Below are positions 34,674 through 42,133 of a DNA stretch of 60,851 nt, piece by piece. Each line of letters opens with the position of its first letter. The stretch's first letter is position 1. Below the pieces are notes generated by a model, which did no database searches, was not told the DNA's origin, and was given only the letters and a program-made list of their open reading frames with translations. The position numbers were made by a program, and so were the translations under genes. The stretch comes from Agromyces sp. Soil535 (GTDB lineage Bacteria > Actinomycetota > Actinomycetes > Actinomycetales > Microbacteriaceae). The stretch covers positions 1-60,851 of the forward strand of contig NZ_LMRW01000023.1 of the NCBI RefSeq assembly GCF_001428255.1. The letters run 5' to 3'.

Positions 34674-35549
34674 ATGTCGGCGAAGCTGCTCGACGGCACC
34701 GCAACGGCTGCCGCAATCAAGAACGAGCTCTCCGAGCGAGTGGCCGTCCTGCGAGCGCGAGGTGTCGTCCCAGGTCTCGCGACGGTGCTCGTCGGCGAAG
34801 ACCCGGGCTCTCAGTGGTACGTCGCCGGGAAGCACCGCGATTGCGCCGAGGTGGAGATCGCCTCCATTCGCCGCGACTTGCCGAGCGATATCGACCAGGC
34901 CGGACTCGACGCCGTGATCGCCGAGTTGAACGCGGACCCTCGCTGCACGGGCTACATCGTTCAACTCCCCTTGCCGAATCACCTCGACACTGACCGGGTG
35001 CTGGGGTTGATCGACCCTGCAAAGGACGCTGATGGGCTGCATCCGACCAATCTGGGTCGGCTCATGCTGAACGTAGGAACGCCGATAAGCACCCCGCTTC
35101 CGTGCACCCCGCGTGGAGTCATCGAGTTGGTCGAGTGGCATGGACTCTCGTGGAACGGTGCGAACGTTGTCGTGATCGGGCGGGGTGTGACAGTCGGCCG
35201 CTCGATCGGAGCGCTGCTCACTCGCCGCGAGTACAACGCCACGGTCACGCTCACGCACACCGGAACGAGCGACCTGTCTGCCCACCTCGGCGGAGCCGAC
35301 GTGATCGTTGCAGCCGCGGGAGTGGCGGGTCTCGTTCGCCCGGAGGACGTGAAGCCGGGAGCGATCGTTCTCGACGTGGGGGTATCCCGGCAGATCGATC
35401 CGGAGACCGGAGCGAGCAAGGTCGTCGGCGACGTCGACCCTCGAGTCAGGGATGTCGCCGGTTGGCTATCGCCCAACCCTGGCGGCGTCGGGCCCATGAC
35501 CCGAGCGCTGCTGCTCGCCAACGTGGTGGAAATGGCCGAACGAGCCTGA
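34674..35549 (+). CDS. folD: Methylene-THF dehydrogenase/methenyl-THF cyclohydrolase
   Basis: 291 residues from the ATG at 34674, one base after the purU stop. FolD blocks: [20 protein letters not shown], where the Lys is catalytic for the cyclohydrolase; [39 protein letters not shown] (NADP site); and [16 protein letters not shown]. It converts methylene-THF to 10-formyl-THF, linking MetF to PurU. The three genes form the complete oxidation line for a THF-bound methyl group. Confidence 0.95.
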   Translation: MSAKLLDGTATAAAIKNELSERVAVLRARGVVPGLATVLVGEDPGSQWYVAGKHRDCAEVEIASIRRDLPSDIDQAGLDAVIAELNADPRCTGYIVQLPLPNHLDTDRVLGLIDPAKDADGLHPTNLGRLMLNVGTPISTPLPCTPRGVIELVEWHGLSWNGANVVVIGRGVTVGRSIGALLTRREYNATVTLTHTGTSDLSAHLGGADVIVAAAGVAGLVRPEDVKPGAIVLDVGVSRQIDPETGASKVVGDVDPRVRDVAGWLSPNPGGVGPMTRALLLANVVEMAERA

Positions 35550-35574
35550 TCCACGCCGATAGATCTTGAAATGA

Positions 35575-35586
35575 CTCAACGTTGAG
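35575..35586. promoter_or_regulatory. Perfect 12-bp palindrome before demethylase copy 2
   Basis: CTCAACGTTGAG lies directly ahead of the ribosome site of the demethylase at 35598. It differs from the TTACAG palindrome, so a different protein, perhaps the second MarR, may bind it; an RNA role at the ribosome site is also possible. Confidence 0.4.
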
Positions 35587-35597
35587 AGGAAATGAGA

Positions 35598-36935
35598 ATG
35601 AACGCACCAACCCTGCAGGACGGGATCGACAAGGCGGGATCCGCAATCAACCTGCTCTGGAAGCCCGGAGTGAAGCCGTGGACGGTGCCAGTCGTGAAGC
35701 CCGAATTCGTGGGCTGGAGCGAGGAGCAGGACGCCTGGCGAAGTGGGGTCGCATTGTCCGACCTTTCGTACCACATGTCGGACACCGTCATCGAGGGACC
35801 GGACGCGACGCGCCTGCTCAGCGCCGTCAGCGCGAACAACTACGAGAACTTCGCCATCGGGCAGGCCAAGCAGTTCATTCCGGTTGCGGCGGACGGCAAC
35901 ATCATCGTGGACGGAATCCTGCTTCGTGAAAGCGAGAACCGCTACACGCTCACTGGTGTGCCAGCCGCACAGAGCTGGGTCAAGTACCACGGCGCGACCG
36001 GGGGCTACGACGTGGAATTCTCCACCGATCCCGACTCCTCGGTGCGCAAGGACGGCGACCCGAAGTTGTTCCGCTACCAGATCCAGGGCCCGGATGCCCT
36101 CGACCTGGTGGAACGCGCATTCGGCGGGCCTCTTCCCGAGACCAAGTTCTTCCACTCGACGATGACCGAACTGGCTGGGAAGCCAGTGCGTGCGCTGCGC
36201 CATGGAATGGCCGGTCAAGCCGGCTATGAGTTCATCGGAGACTACGCCGACCACGAGGCGGTGAAGGCTGCCCTGCTGAAGGCGGGAGAGCCGCTCGGAA
36301 TGGTACAGGTCGGCGGCCTCGCCTACTTCACGAATGGGGTCGAAAGCGGCTGGATCCCCACCCCGACACCCGCGATCTACACCGATCCGGAACTCGCCGA
36401 CTACCGCAACTCCTTGAGCCTCTTCTCGTACGAGGGACAGAAGCCGCTGAACGGCAGCTTCTTCTCGGAGAACATCGAGGACTACTACGTCTCCCCTTGG
36501 GAACTCGGCTACGGCCGGTCGATCTCGTTCAACCATGACTTCATCGGACGAGACGCCCTTCTCCGGGCGAAGGATGCTCCGCGCCGCACCAAGGTGACGC
36601 TCGAATTCAACATCGACGACGTGCATCGCGTGCTGGGCAACGACCTCGGACACACTCTGACCTACGCTCGCCACCGGGTGGAGAGCGCCGGGGATCTCGT
36701 CGGCACGACGTTCTACACCGCGCTGATCGGCCCGGTGGGTACCGTGCTCTCCCTCGCGCTCATCCAACCCGAGTTCGCGGAGCCGGGGACTGAGGTCGAG
36801 GTCGTCTGGGGCGAGCACCCGGGAGCAGGGACTGCCCCGGACGCCGATCTCGGCTTCCCGCGCATCCGCGCCACCGTGCAGCCCTCGCCCTATGACGAGT
36901 ACGCGCGCACTCAATACCGCCTCAACCGGGTCTGA
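35598..36935 (+). CDS. GcvT/LigM-type THF-dependent demethylase, tandem copy 2
   Basis: 445 residues from the ATG at 35598 (an ATG at 35592 is too close to AGAGGAA). Full-length paralogue of the gene at 31364: SDLSYHMSDTVIEG, SANNYENFAIGQAKQFIPVA, RHGMAGQAGYEFIGDY, ESGWIPTPTPAIYTDP and SFNHDFIGRDALL. It differs mainly in surface and substrate-side residues, which suggests that the two copies handle related substrates or two methyl positions on one molecule. Placed right after folD and followed by a long hairpin before the folE-like gene. Confidence 0.88.
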   Translation: MNAPTLQDGIDKAGSAINLLWKPGVKPWTVPVVKPEFVGWSEEQDAWRSGVALSDLSYHMSDTVIEGPDATRLLSAVSANNYENFAIGQAKQFIPVAADGNIIVDGILLRESENRYTLTGVPAAQSWVKYHGATGGYDVEFSTDPDSSVRKDGDPKLFRYQIQGPDALDLVERAFGGPLPETKFFHSTMTELAGKPVRALRHGMAGQAGYEFIGDYADHEAVKAALLKAGEPLGMVQVGGLAYFTNGVESGWIPTPTPAIYTDPELADYRNSLSLFSYEGQKPLNGSFFSENIEDYYVSPWELGYGRSISFNHDFIGRDALLRAKDAPRRTKVTLEFNIDDVHRVLGNDLGHTLTYARHRVESAGDLVGTTFYTALIGPVGTVLSLALIQPEFAEPGTEVEVVWGEHPGAGTAPDADLGFPRIRATVQPSPYDEYARTQYRLNRV

Positions 36936-36944
36936 CCGGGTACT

Positions 36945-36995
36945 GCGAGCCGTGTCGGTATGGAGCGCCAGGCGGCGCGTTCCGACACGGCTCGC
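36945..36995 (+). terminator. Long perfect hairpin before folE-like gene
   Basis: GCGAGCCGTGTCGG (36945-36958) pairs perfectly over 14 bp with CCGACACGGCTCGC (36982-36995), leaving a 23-base loop. It lies between the demethylase stop (36935) and the folE-like ribosome site AAAGGGAG. There is no T-run, so it may act as a processing/stability or attenuation structure rather than a plain terminator. Confidence 0.55.
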
Positions 36996-37020
36996 ATGAA
37001 AGAAAGGGAGTGGTGCCCAA

Positions 37021-37560
37021 ATGGACAGCACCACGCAACTCGTCTCCGACACCGTCGCCGAGCAGTCAATAGCGGAGGTTCTCGACCTCGTTGGAGCGTC
37101 GCGGACCGGGAACGTCGACAAGTCACCGCGGCGCATCATCGAGGCATGGCGCTTCGCGTGTCGGGGTGTGGACCTCGATCCGGCCGAGGCGCTCGGACAA
37201 CCCGCGGCAAGTTCGTCGACCGCCGAGGTGAGCATCTCTGGCATCCCGGTGCTCTCGACCTGCGAACACCAGTTCCTCCCGTTCTTCGGGACTGCGACGA
37301 TCACCTATGCCCCGGCCGGTCTCATCGTCGGTTTCGGCAGGATCGCGAAGATGGTGGACATTCTCGCGGGCCGCCCCCAGCTTCAGGAACGCCTCACGTC
37401 CAGCATCGCCGACGTGTTGGAGTCAGTGCTGCACCCCATCGCCCTTCGCGTGGAGCTCACCTGTACGCAGACATGCATGATGATGTCTCCGGCGATGACC
37501 CTCGATAGCACTGTGCGCACAGTCGAGTCCCGGGGTTGGAGTCTGGGATCACAGCCATGA
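37021..37560 (+). CDS. folE: GTP cyclohydrolase I (FolE)-like protein with altered active site
   Basis: 179 residues, ATG after AAAGGGAG. The FolE fold is clear: VLSTCEHQFLPFFGTATITY, VGFGRIAKMVDILAGRPQLQE, RLTSSIADVLES and TCTQTCMMMSP. Normal GTP cyclohydrolase I uses the Cys and second His of CEHH plus the Cys of HxC to hold zinc. Here CEHH reads CEHQ (Gln84 replaces a zinc His), HxC reads QTC (Gln150 replaces the catalytic His), and the following Arg-Gly reads Ser-Pro. Cys81, His83, the Gln-Glu of LQER and Cys152 remain. It may be a weakened FolE or a pterin enzyme with a new reaction. Its neighbours pabB and folC argue for a pterin/folate role. Confidence 0.82.
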   Translation: MDSTTQLVSDTVAEQSIAEVLDLVGASRTGNVDKSPRRIIEAWRFACRGVDLDPAEALGQPAASSSTAEVSISGIPVLSTCEHQFLPFFGTATITYAPAGLIVGFGRIAKMVDILAGRPQLQERLTSSIADVLESVLHPIALRVELTCTQTCMMMSPAMTLDSTVRTVESRGWSLGSQP

Positions 37561-37591
37561 TGCACACCCGATCGAATCCTCTGTACAGGTG

Positions 37592-39070
37592 ATGCCCGCC
37601 ATGACGATGGCGGATCTCCGCGAGGAGATGATGGCCTTGAGTACTGGTGCCGTGAAGTCGGAGACGTTCGACATCCGGGTCGATCCGGAGGTCGCCTTCA
37701 GCGAGATCATCGACCGCCGGGGGTACGCGTACTGGCTCGACGCCGGCCCGAGCGCGGATAGCGGCTGGTCGTACATGGGTCAGGTCGGAGGCGGGTTCGA
37801 CGAGTCACCCGGATTCGTGATCCTGGGCGAGCCCGATCAGGGTCGTACGCGCATCCTTCAGCCGGCGACGGGCTGTGCCCTTGACGTCGAGGATTCCGTG
37901 ATCGGTGTCGTCAGCGACACGCTCCGACGCCTGGAGGCGCTCTCCGAGGGATGCAGCTTGGGTTGTGTCGGCTGGATCGGGTACGAGTCTGCGGCGCTCG
38001 AGTCTGGCGCGGCACCTCGTGCCAGCACCGCGGATCCTGATTCCGTACTGCTGTACCCCGCACGGCAGATCGCGTTCGATCATTCTCGACGACAGGTTCG
38101 ATTGTCCTCTCTGCTGACCGGCGACGCCGAGTCCGACGATCAGTGGAGGCGTCGGATGCTGGCCGCGCTGCGGGCGTTGGATGGACGGTGCCCGACGGAG
38201 CCGGTTCGCCCACCCGAATTAGAGCCGGTGACGGCGCGCAGCTCCCCAGGGGAGTACCGGGCGCAGATAGAGGAGTGCCAGCGGCGCATCGCGGACGGCG
38301 ATGCCTACCAGCTCTGTCTGACCAACCAGTTCCGGACCACGACGGACGAGGATCCGCTCGCCATCTATCAAAGGCTTCGCCGCATCAACCCCACTCAACA
38401 CGGCGGATTCATCGTCGCCGGCGAGCACTCGCTGCTGAGCTCCTCACCGGAGATGTTCCTGGACGTCGCCAGCGATGGACTTGTCACGACGAAACCGATC
38501 AAGGGGACGCGGCGGCGCGGCGGAACCCCACGCGAAGATCGGCACCTCCTCGAAGAGCTCCGCAACGACTCCAAGGAGCTCGCCGAGAACCTCATGATCG
38601 TCGACCTCATGAGAAACGACCTCACCTCCGTGTCCGAACTGGGCTCAGTTGTGGTGCCGTCATTGTTCGACGTCGAGGAGCATCCGAACGTGTTCCAGCT
38701 GGTCAGCACGGTACGCGGCAGGCTGCGCCCCGGGACCAGTCTCCGCCAACTCCTTCGCAGCACCTTCCCTGCCGGGTCGATGACTGGCGCTCCCAAGGCT
38801 GCGGCGATGCAGATTCTGCATGGCCTGGAAGCATCGCCGCGCGGCGCATACGCAGGAGCCTTCGGGTACATGGGCGTAGACGGGAATGTGCGTTTGGCGA
38901 TGACCATCAGGACCATCATGCTCAACGGTTCAGAGGTCCGGATCGGGTCAGGTGGGGGGATCACCGCGCTCTCCCAGCCCGACTTCGAGATCGAGGAGAC
39001 CGTTATCAAGATCCGGCCACTGCTCACTGCGCTCGGTTCGTCGATCGGAGACTTCGGTGGCTACCGGTAG
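37592..39070 (+). CDS. pabB: Aminodeoxychorismate synthase component I
   Basis: 492 residues from the ATG at 37592 (an in-frame GTG precedes it and further ATGs follow). Chorismate-binding enzyme: DGDAYQLCLTNQFRT, then PIKGTRRRG, whose PIKGT Lys marks aminodeoxychorismate synthase rather than anthranilate synthase. Also ELRNDSKELAENLMIVDLMR, STFPAGSMTGAPK and the Mg site GSGGGITALSQPDFE. It aminates chorismate for p-aminobenzoate synthesis. No glutamine amidotransferase (pabA) or lyase (pabC) is in the window, so it must borrow these from elsewhere or use ammonia. Start of folC lies four bases after the stop. Confidence 0.92.
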   Translation: MPAMTMADLREEMMALSTGAVKSETFDIRVDPEVAFSEIIDRRGYAYWLDAGPSADSGWSYMGQVGGGFDESPGFVILGEPDQGRTRILQPATGCALDVEDSVIGVVSDTLRRLEALSEGCSLGCVGWIGYESAALESGAAPRASTADPDSVLLYPARQIAFDHSRRQVRLSSLLTGDAESDDQWRRRMLAALRALDGRCPTEPVRPPELEPVTARSSPGEYRAQIEECQRRIADGDAYQLCLTNQFRTTTDEDPLAIYQRLRRINPTQHGGFIVAGEHSLLSSSPEMFLDVASDGLVTTKPIKGTRRRGGTPREDRHLLEELRNDSKELAENLMIVDLMRNDLTSVSELGSVVVPSLFDVEEHPNVFQLVSTVRGRLRPGTSLRQLLRSTFPAGSMTGAPKAAAMQILHGLEASPRGAYAGAFGYMGVDGNVRLAMTIRTIMLNGSEVRIGSGGGITALSQPDFEIEETVIKIRPLLTALGSSIGDFGGYR

Positions 39071-39074
39071 GCAG

Positions 39075-40310
39075 ATGATCTACGAATCCCTCATGTCGAG
39101 GGCAGGGGACGCTGAACCCCAGAAGCGTCACGGCCCGACACGGCGCGTCCTCGATATCTTGGAGTGGCCGGACCGTGACTTCGAGTTCATCCATGTGACA
39201 GGCACGAACGGGAAGAGCAGCACCAGTCGCATCGCCTCGTCGATCCTGGAGCAGCACGGCATGAAGGTCGGCTTGTTCACGAGTCCGCACCTCGTGTCGT
39301 TCCGTGAGCGCATCGTTTTGAACGGGACACCGATATCCGAGGAGCAGCTCGAGACGGTATGGGCCGAGGTCGCGGCCGCGATCGCCATCGTGAACGCGGA
39401 ACTCGAGTCGAACGGCTCACCGTTCGTCACGTTCTTCGAGGCGCTCACGTGCCTCGCCTATACCGCTTTCTCGCGCGGCGGCATGGACGCCGCGGTCATC
39501 GAGGTAGGGATCGGGGGGAGTTGGGACGCCACCAACGTCGCCGACGGTCGCGTCGCCGTGCTCACCCCGATCTCCCTCGACCACGTCGCTCGACTGGGTG
39601 CCACGCTGCCTGAGATCGCCAGGGCCAAAGCCGGCATTATCAAGCCCGGCAGCACCACGATCCAGGCGCCGCAACATGCGGTCGTCGAAGAGGTCCTCAT
39701 CAAATGCGCCAACGAGAACAACGCCACAGTCGTTCGCGCCGGTCGGGACTTCGAGGCCACGGTCATGGACGCGACGGAGCACAGCCAGACCATTCGCATT
39801 GACGGGCCGTTCAGCTTGCCACCGGAACGGAAGCTCAACCTGGCTGGATCTGTTCACGCGATCAACGCCGCCGTCGCGGTGGCCGCCAGTGCCGCCTTCC
39901 TCAGCCCGCGCGACTTGGATCCGACGGCGGTGCGGGCCGGCCTCCTCAGCGCCACGTCTCCCGGTCGCATGCAGACTGTGTCCATAAACCCGCGCGTGCT
40001 GCTGGACGCCGCCCACAATCCTGCCGGTGCGGAGGCCTTGGTCGGGGCACTTCGGGCCCTGTATCCCGCGCGTTCCATCGCCTTCCTCATCTCCGTCTTG
40101 AACGACAAGGATGCGCGAGGGATCGTCCGTGCCCTCTCAACGGTTGCGGACTCGTTCTTCATCACGGATTCCGGATCCATCCGAGCCACTGACTCCGCCG
40201 CGCTGCTCGACATAGCTCACGCAGAAGCTCCGACGATTCCAGCGCGGCGCTTCTCGTCGCCGGCCGTGGCGATGGACGCAGCGCTTGCATGGGTCGCAGA
40301 CGATGCGTAG
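39075..40310 (+). CDS. folC: Folylpolyglutamate/dihydrofolate synthase
   Basis: 411 residues from the ATG at 39075. Mur-ligase-type ATPase: P-loop HVTGTNGKSSTSR, VGLFTSPHLVSFRERI, IEVGIGGSWDATN, TPISLDHVARLGATLPEIAR with AKAGIIKPG, and LLDAAHNPAGAEAL. It adds glutamate to dihydropteroate and to folates. Glutamylation would turn the folP product into usable cofactor and keep THF in the cell. The last gene of the island's folate set; it ends 160 bases before the convergent second MarR. Confidence 0.92.
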   Translation: MIYESLMSRAGDAEPQKRHGPTRRVLDILEWPDRDFEFIHVTGTNGKSSTSRIASSILEQHGMKVGLFTSPHLVSFRERIVLNGTPISEEQLETVWAEVAAAIAIVNAELESNGSPFVTFFEALTCLAYTAFSRGGMDAAVIEVGIGGSWDATNVADGRVAVLTPISLDHVARLGATLPEIARAKAGIIKPGSTTIQAPQHAVVEEVLIKCANENNATVVRAGRDFEATVMDATEHSQTIRIDGPFSLPPERKLNLAGSVHAINAAVAVAASAAFLSPRDLDPTAVRAGLLSATSPGRMQTVSINPRVLLDAAHNPAGAEALVGALRALYPARSIAFLISVLNDKDARGIVRALSTVADSFFITDSGSIRATDSAALLDIAHAEAPTIPARRFSSPAVAMDAALAWVADDA

Positions 40311-40473
40311 CGAATGATCGTTGTCACGGGCTCCATCACGCTCATCGGCCAATTCGCCACGGTACCGCCCGTCGGGGGCGGGAGCAGCGACGGCGGGAGT
40401 GCCCGTTCAGATTGACCGCGACGCTGACTACGCTACCGACGGCAATAGGCGCCTGCCAGGCGTGCGCCTCATG

Positions 40474-40965
40474 TCACCCACGAATGGGCCAGAGAAGCTC
40501 CATCGGGCGGTCGCTTCCCTCCAGTTCCAACAGGATCCGGCGGAATTCATCGATGACCATCGGTGCAGCGCCTTCGGAGAGCATGGATGTCAGATTCTCC
40601 GTCACGACGGCCATACGTTCGGTCCCCTGGCGTACACCCGTGACGCCTTCCTCTGATAGCCGGAAGAGCACTACGCGCCCGTGCACAGGGTGCGGGGCTC
40701 GTTCCACCCAGCCGATCTTCTCCAGACGGCTGAGCGCCGTGGACACACTCTGCGGCGTTATACGGAAGCCTCGCGACATGTCTGACGCCGAAAGCGGTCC
40801 CAGCTTGTGTAAGTGCACTGCGAGACCGAGCTGGGTGACGGTGACACCGATGTCGTCGATCATTGGCTGGATGTAGCGGTGTACAGCATTCTGGGTGCGC
40901 CAGAGTAGGTAGGGAAGGCTGTCTTCCCAGCTGAATTCCTCTCCACTGTCCGTCGTCGACGGCAT
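40474..40965 (-). CDS. MarR-family regulator, second copy
   Basis: 163 residues, ATG at 40965. Close paralogue of the MarR at 30769: WRTQNAVHRYIQ, GVTVTQLGLAVHLHKLGPLS, SASDMSRGFRITPQSVSTAL, HPVHGRVVLFRLSEEG and the shared tail RPMELLWP. It closes the folate island on the right. No TTACAG palindrome lies at its own promoter, so its targets may include the sites at 28-33 kb together with, or in competition with, the first copy. Confidence 0.9.
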   Translation of the reverse strand: MPSTTDSGEEFSWEDSLPYLLWRTQNAVHRYIQPMIDDIGVTVTQLGLAVHLHKLGPLSASDMSRGFRITPQSVSTALSRLEKIGWVERAPHPVHGRVVLFRLSEEGVTGVRQGTERMAVVTENLTSMLSEGAAPMVIDEFRRILLELEGSDRPMELLWPIRG

Positions 40966-41274
40966 GGCACTCCCATCTGATCGCTCTCACGCCATCGTAG
41001 ACAACGCTGCCACTACGTGCTTGCTTCAGTCGGGTCCGCGTCGTTGCATTTCCGTGTCACGAGCTCCAGTGCCGTTCATGCGTCGCGAGTTCAGACAACC
41101 GGCGCATGCCACCCACGGCGCATGAGGCAGTGCCGTCGACGCGTGCGCGTCAGGCGTGACGCCGCAGGCAGCCACGCCGGATCGAGCAGCGAGTGCGCGC
41201 GAGAGGTTCTCCGTCGGGCCGGTCTGCCCGAGCGTGGGGAAACCCTCGTCGTGCTGCGCTGCTGACCCCGCGGG
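40966..41274. other. Intergenic debris, no gene seen
   Basis: 309 bases between the second MarR start and the transposase fragment. Very GC-rich with overlapping frames on both strands but no recognisable coding content; it probably includes scar sequence from the IS insertion and the MarR promoter. Confidence 0.4.
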
Positions 41275-41715
41275 TTGGCGCCGGTGATGGCATCGAGCCT
41301 CACCGGACGCGTATTCGACACCCTCACGCACGCGCAGGCGGAGCTGGACGCCTGGGTGTCCGGGTACAACAATGACCGCCCGCATCAGGGCATCGGCATG
41401 GTCACCCCGGCGGCACGGTTCGCGTCCTCGTTGGCGGCCGAGGTGCCGATGACCGTGGACGCGTCCGCGCTGGAGCAGGACCGGCACGGTGATGACTGGA
41501 TCACCCGCACTGTGAACGCGGTCGGCGTGGTCAGTGTGGCGTGGCAGGCGGTCAGCGTCGGCAAGCACCGCGCCGGCGCCCACGTGGACATCCACGTCAC
41601 CGACGAGCTCCTGCAGATCTGGGACGGGGCTGACTTGTTGAAGACCGCCGTCCGCTCCGATCCAGGGAAGGAGATCCGGGTGAAGAAGGCATTCACCATT
41701 TCCCCGCGCGGGGCC
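41275..41715 (+). mobile_element. IS481-type transposase 3' fragment
   Basis: The frame begins abruptly at LTGRVFDTLTHAQAELDAWV, normally just after the last acidic residue of the DDE site. It runs through GYNNDRPHQGIGMVTPAARF and the C-terminal domain (VNAVGVVSVAWQAVSVGKHR, AGAHVDIHVTDELLQIWDG). The N-terminal HTH and catalytic Asp residues are missing, so it is not functional. It marks a past insertion exactly at the boundary between the folate island and the glycoside locus. Confidence 0.75.
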
Positions 41716-42133
41716 CAACCTGTTCCACAAGAGTGTCAACCATCTCCCGACACTCCAACGTCAGGTATCACCCGAAGACGCACAACGACGTCGTCGCGAT
41801 CATCTCCGTTGAGCTCGCCATCGCCATACAGGCACTGGTCCTCGAGAATTCCGGAGCCTCGCGTTGGACCACCTGGGGGTCGATTTCGGCGGCATCCGCG
41901 CCCATGACGATGTGTCGCCGTCGCGTCGATCATCCGCATGATCTTCGCCCAACCCGACCCCGCCACGTGCACACCCCGTTCGACTAAGTCACCCGGATGC
42001 TGGAACCCAAAGGGGTGCGGCGGGTCAAGATCCGGGAACAACTGCACGCCGCATCGGAGTTGCACGCACAGCTAATTCGGACTATAAAATAACCTACGAA
42101 AGAACTTCGGCGCAGAAGGAACAGGAACGATCG
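41716..42133. other. Debris and ROK promoter region
   Basis: 418 bases after the transposase fragment. No confident gene; composition is mixed and several short frames occur. The AT-rich end (ACTATAAAATAACC near 42080-42093) likely holds the promoter of the ROK gene. Confidence 0.4.

Noticed and set aside
28412..36935. Reading the GcvT-type genes as a glycine cleavage or sarcosine oxidation system
   Set aside because: No gcvH, gcvP, lpd or sarcosine oxidase subunits are present, and the ESGWIP/PAIYT blocks match LigM-type proteins better.
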